Source: Candidatus Eiseniibacteriota bacterium (GTDB lineage Bacteria > Eisenbacteria > RBG-16-71-46 > CAIMUX01). Taken from it: a DNA stretch of 6,554 nt. The notes under the pieces were generated by a model. The model searched no databases. It had not been told where the DNA came from and saw nothing but the letters and a program-made list of their open reading frames with translations. Each line of letters starts with the position of its first letter. The first letter of the stretch is position 1. Both the position numbers and the translations under genes were made by a program. The stretch is from NCBI GenBank assembly GCA_020431745.1, contig JAGQHR010000187.1, positions 1 to 6,554 of the forward strand, in the 5' to 3' direction. This document shows, piece after piece, positions 4,936 through 6,554 of this stretch.

Positions 4936-6554
4936 TCAGTCCAGCACGATCTCCGCGGCCGGGGGACGTTGGTTGTACCGCGACGACATCACCGCTCCGT
5001 AGGCACCCGCGTTTTCGATGAGGACGACGTCCCCGACCTTCATGGGCGGCAGCCAGCGATCGCGCCCGAGCACGTCGCTCGACTCGCAGATCGGCCCCAC
5101 GATGTTCCAGTAGTCGACGGGACCTTCGTCCAACCGCGTGAGGTTGTGGATGCCATGCCACGCTCCGTAGAGCGCCGGCCGGATCAGCGAGTTCATCCCG
5201 GTGGCGATCCCGACCAGGTTGGTCCCGTTCTTCCGGCGCACCTGCGTGACGGGAGCCACCAGGACGCCCGCCTCGCTCACGAGATAGCGACCGGGTTCGA
5301 GACGGAGTCGGCACCCGGGCAGTCTCGACCGCAGCTTCGACAGCAGCGGTTCCATCGCTTCCAGGTCGAGCGGTTCCTGCCCGGGTCGTTCGGGAACTCC
5401 CAATCCGCCGCCCAAGTCCATCCACTCGAGCGACGGGATGCGTTCGGCGGCTTCGGCCAGGAGCTGCCCGGTCTGCGCCCACGCCTGCGGATCGAAGATC
5501 CCGCTGCCGACATGGGCATGGATCCCGGTCACGCGCGCCCCCGCCCGATGCGCAGCCTCGACGAACGCACCGATCTCCGGCATCGGCATCCCGAACTTGG
5601 ATCGCGAGCCCGCCGTCCGGACATGCTGATGATGTCCCAGTCCCCGTCCCGGATCGACGCGCACGCCGACGGCATGACCACGGAAGATCGGCGCGTGCAG
5701 CTGCAGCAGCTCGTAGCCATCCAGCGTGACGTCCGCCCCCGCGGCCAGCGCCGTCTCGTACTCATCCACGGGGCAGAAGTTGGGCGTGAAGAGGATCGGG
5801 CACTCCTCCCCCAAGATGCGTCGCACCGTCTCGATCTCGGCTGCCGACACGCACTCGATCCCCAGGCCCGCGTTTGCCACCGTCCGCAGCACATCGGGGT
5901 GCGCGTTCGCCTTCATCGAATAGTAGAACCGATCGACCGAGCCGAGCGTCTCCCGCAGACGACGCGCGGCCGCCGCCACCGTCGGAAGATGATAGACATA
6001 GCGAGCCTCGCCATCGGTCACGGAGTCGAGCAGACGAGCCCGCTCCGCCCGCCACCAGGTTCCCTTCGCACGGGACTCGCCTGGGCCGCCGACGCGATCG
6101 GTCCCGAGGGGATGATCTCGATCACCGTCCGGCCGGCGCGTCCGCGGGCCTGATCCATCGTCGTGGGCCGTGCGGCGCAGGTGCACGATCTGTTCCCAGG
6201 TCGGACCCAGCCGCCCCTCTTCACCCTGCGCGGGAAAGAGTCGCTCATGCAGGCGCGCCACGAGAGACGCTCCGTCCGCTTCCCCCACGACCAACGAGAG
6301 GTTCAGGTCCTCGGACGAATCGCTCACCAGGTGGACCGGACGATCCCCCAGCACTTCCAGAGCGGGTCCCAGGTCGTGCAGCACGGCCCGGATGCGCCGC
6401 CCGACGATCGAGACCACGGCACACGGGTGCTCGACCTCCACCGTGCCGAGCTGCTTCAGCCGATCGACCAGGGCTTCGAACGACGGGCCGTGGATCCCGC
6501 CGTCGGGCATCCGATCGAGCGTGACGCTGACCGCGGACTGCGACGTCGCGACCA
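4936..6554 (-). CDS. Bifunctional aspartokinase/diaminopimelate decarboxylase, C-terminal part (5' end beyond window)
   Basis: The frame stays open to the window edge (VATSQSAVSVTLD precedes the Met at 6510), so that Met is internal. Numbering from it, residues 1-92 are aspartokinase ACT-type regulatory sequence (CAVVSIVGRRIRAVLHDLG, then VHLVSDSSEDLNLSLVV). GPTWEQI leads into a linker (108-150), followed by WWRAER and a complete PLP-dependent decarboxylase: K200 in YYSMKANAHP binds PLP, HVGS is at 333-336, GGG at 367-369, EPGR at 405-408, CESSD at 475-479 and AYG at 503-505. The fusion joins the first step (aspartate to aspartyl phosphate) and the last step (meso-DAP to lysine plus CO2) of lysine synthesis, as in Xanthomonas-type bifunctional enzymes. 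The aspartokinase catalytic domain is outside the window. The ACT region suggests feedback control by an end product. The linker shows a frame anomaly, described separately. The stop codon lies 4 bp from that of the convergent peptidase gene. Confidence 0.92.
   Translation of the reverse strand, partial: VATSQSAVSVTLDRMPDGGIHGPSFEALVDRLKQLGTVEVEHPCAVVSIVGRRIRAVLHDLGPALEVLGDRPVHLVSDSSEDLNLSLVVGEADGASLVARLHERLFPAQGEEGRLGPTWEQIVHLRRTAHDDGSGPRTRRPDGDRDHPLGTDRVGGPGESRAKGTWWRAERARLLDSVTDGEARYVYHLPTVAAAARRLRETLGSVDRFYYSMKANAHPDVLRTVANAGLGIECVSAAEIETVRRILGEECPILFTPNFCPVDEYETALAAGADVTLDGYELLQLHAPIFRGHAVGVRVDPGRGLGHHQHVRTAGSRSKFGMPMPEIGAFVEAAHRAGARVTGIHAHVGSGIFDPQAWAQTGQLLAEAAERIPSLEWMDLGGGLGVPERPGQEPLDLEAMEPLLSKLRSRLPGCRLRLEPGRYLVSEAGVLVAPVTQVRRKNGTNLVGIATGMNSLIRPALYGAWHGIHNLTRLDEGPVDYWNIVGPICESSDVLGRDRWLPPMKVGDVVLIENAGAYGAVMSSRYNQRPPAAEIVLD
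6061..6189 (-). other. Inter-domain linker with frame-ambiguous coding signal
   Basis: This stretch of the fused enzyme gene encodes a polar, Arg/Asp/Gly-rich linker of about 43 residues between GPTWEQI and TWWRAER. In the gene's frame about 12 of 34 codons in the middle end in A or T, whereas the frame opened by the ATG at 6158 has about 7 of 34. That second frame gives GRTVIEIIPSGPIASAAQ, which looks more protein-like. Either this is a natural low-constraint linker, or two compensating indels mark the true sequence. Confidence 0.35.

Noticed and set aside
4969..6153. 394-codon plus-strand open frame antisense to the fused lysine-pathway gene
   Set aside because: It lies entirely opposite a gene with all decarboxylase motifs, has no recognisable domain, and reads as an Arg/His/Pro-rich shadow translation.
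6018..6248. Separate small minus-strand gene (76 codons) inside the lysine-pathway gene
   Set aside because: Both flanks overlap well-conserved enzyme sequence in the main frame. Only the middle part looks coding, which is better explained as a local frame anomaly in the linker.
6510..6554. Start of a stand-alone decarboxylase gene at the Met at 6510
   Set aside because: The frame is open upstream and encodes aspartokinase-like VATSQSAVSVTLD, so this Met is internal and the gene continues past the window.

Overview
This is a high-G+C bacterial window (roughly two-thirds G+C by eye). It has four protein-coding genes, two of them cut by the window edges, and almost no non-coding DNA apart from one divergent promoter region of about 270 bp. 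No tRNA, rRNA, CRISPR array or insertion sequence was seen. The gene types are an ECF sigma factor of the Sig-70_X6 (TIGR02999) kind paired with a membrane Ser/Thr kinase-TPR protein, and a fused aspartokinase/diaminopimelate decarboxylase. These point to a Gram-negative-type lineage such as Gemmatimonadota, Acidobacteriota, Candidatus Eisenbacteria-like groups or a deltaproteobacterial relative. The window alone does not settle the phylum.

Layout. Bases 1-2218 (minus) encode a receptor-like Ser/Thr protein kinase: an N-terminal helical segment, a complete kinase domain, one transmembrane helix, then six visible TPR units. Its C-terminus lies beyond base 1. Bases 2252-2830 (minus), directly upstream, encode the ECF sigma factor. 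The 33-nt gap and the shared strand make them a two-gene operon. Bases 2831-3098 form a divergent intergenic region with a possible extended -10 for the sigma operon and two inverted-repeat structures. Bases 3099-4931 (plus) encode a membrane M48-type zinc metallopeptidase with a long C-terminal extension ending in a cysteine/histidine cluster. Bases 4936-6554 (minus) encode the C-terminal part of a bifunctional aspartokinase/diaminopimelate decarboxylase (lysine and meso-DAP biosynthesis). It converges on the peptidase gene with only 4 bp between the stop codons.

How the genes may work together. The kinase and sigma factor look like a signalling pair. The TPR half of the kinase, probably extracytoplasmic, would sense or dock, and the cytoplasmic kinase could act on the sigma factor. 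The sigma factor lacks the acidic residues that ECF factors normally carry in region 2.2 and has a threonine there instead, which suggests activation by phosphorylation as described for the Vibrio EcfP/PknT pair. The divergent membrane protease is a reasonable candidate target, but this is inference. The lysine-pathway fusion appears to be an unrelated housekeeping gene. Its inter-domain linker reads better in another frame, which deserves a check.
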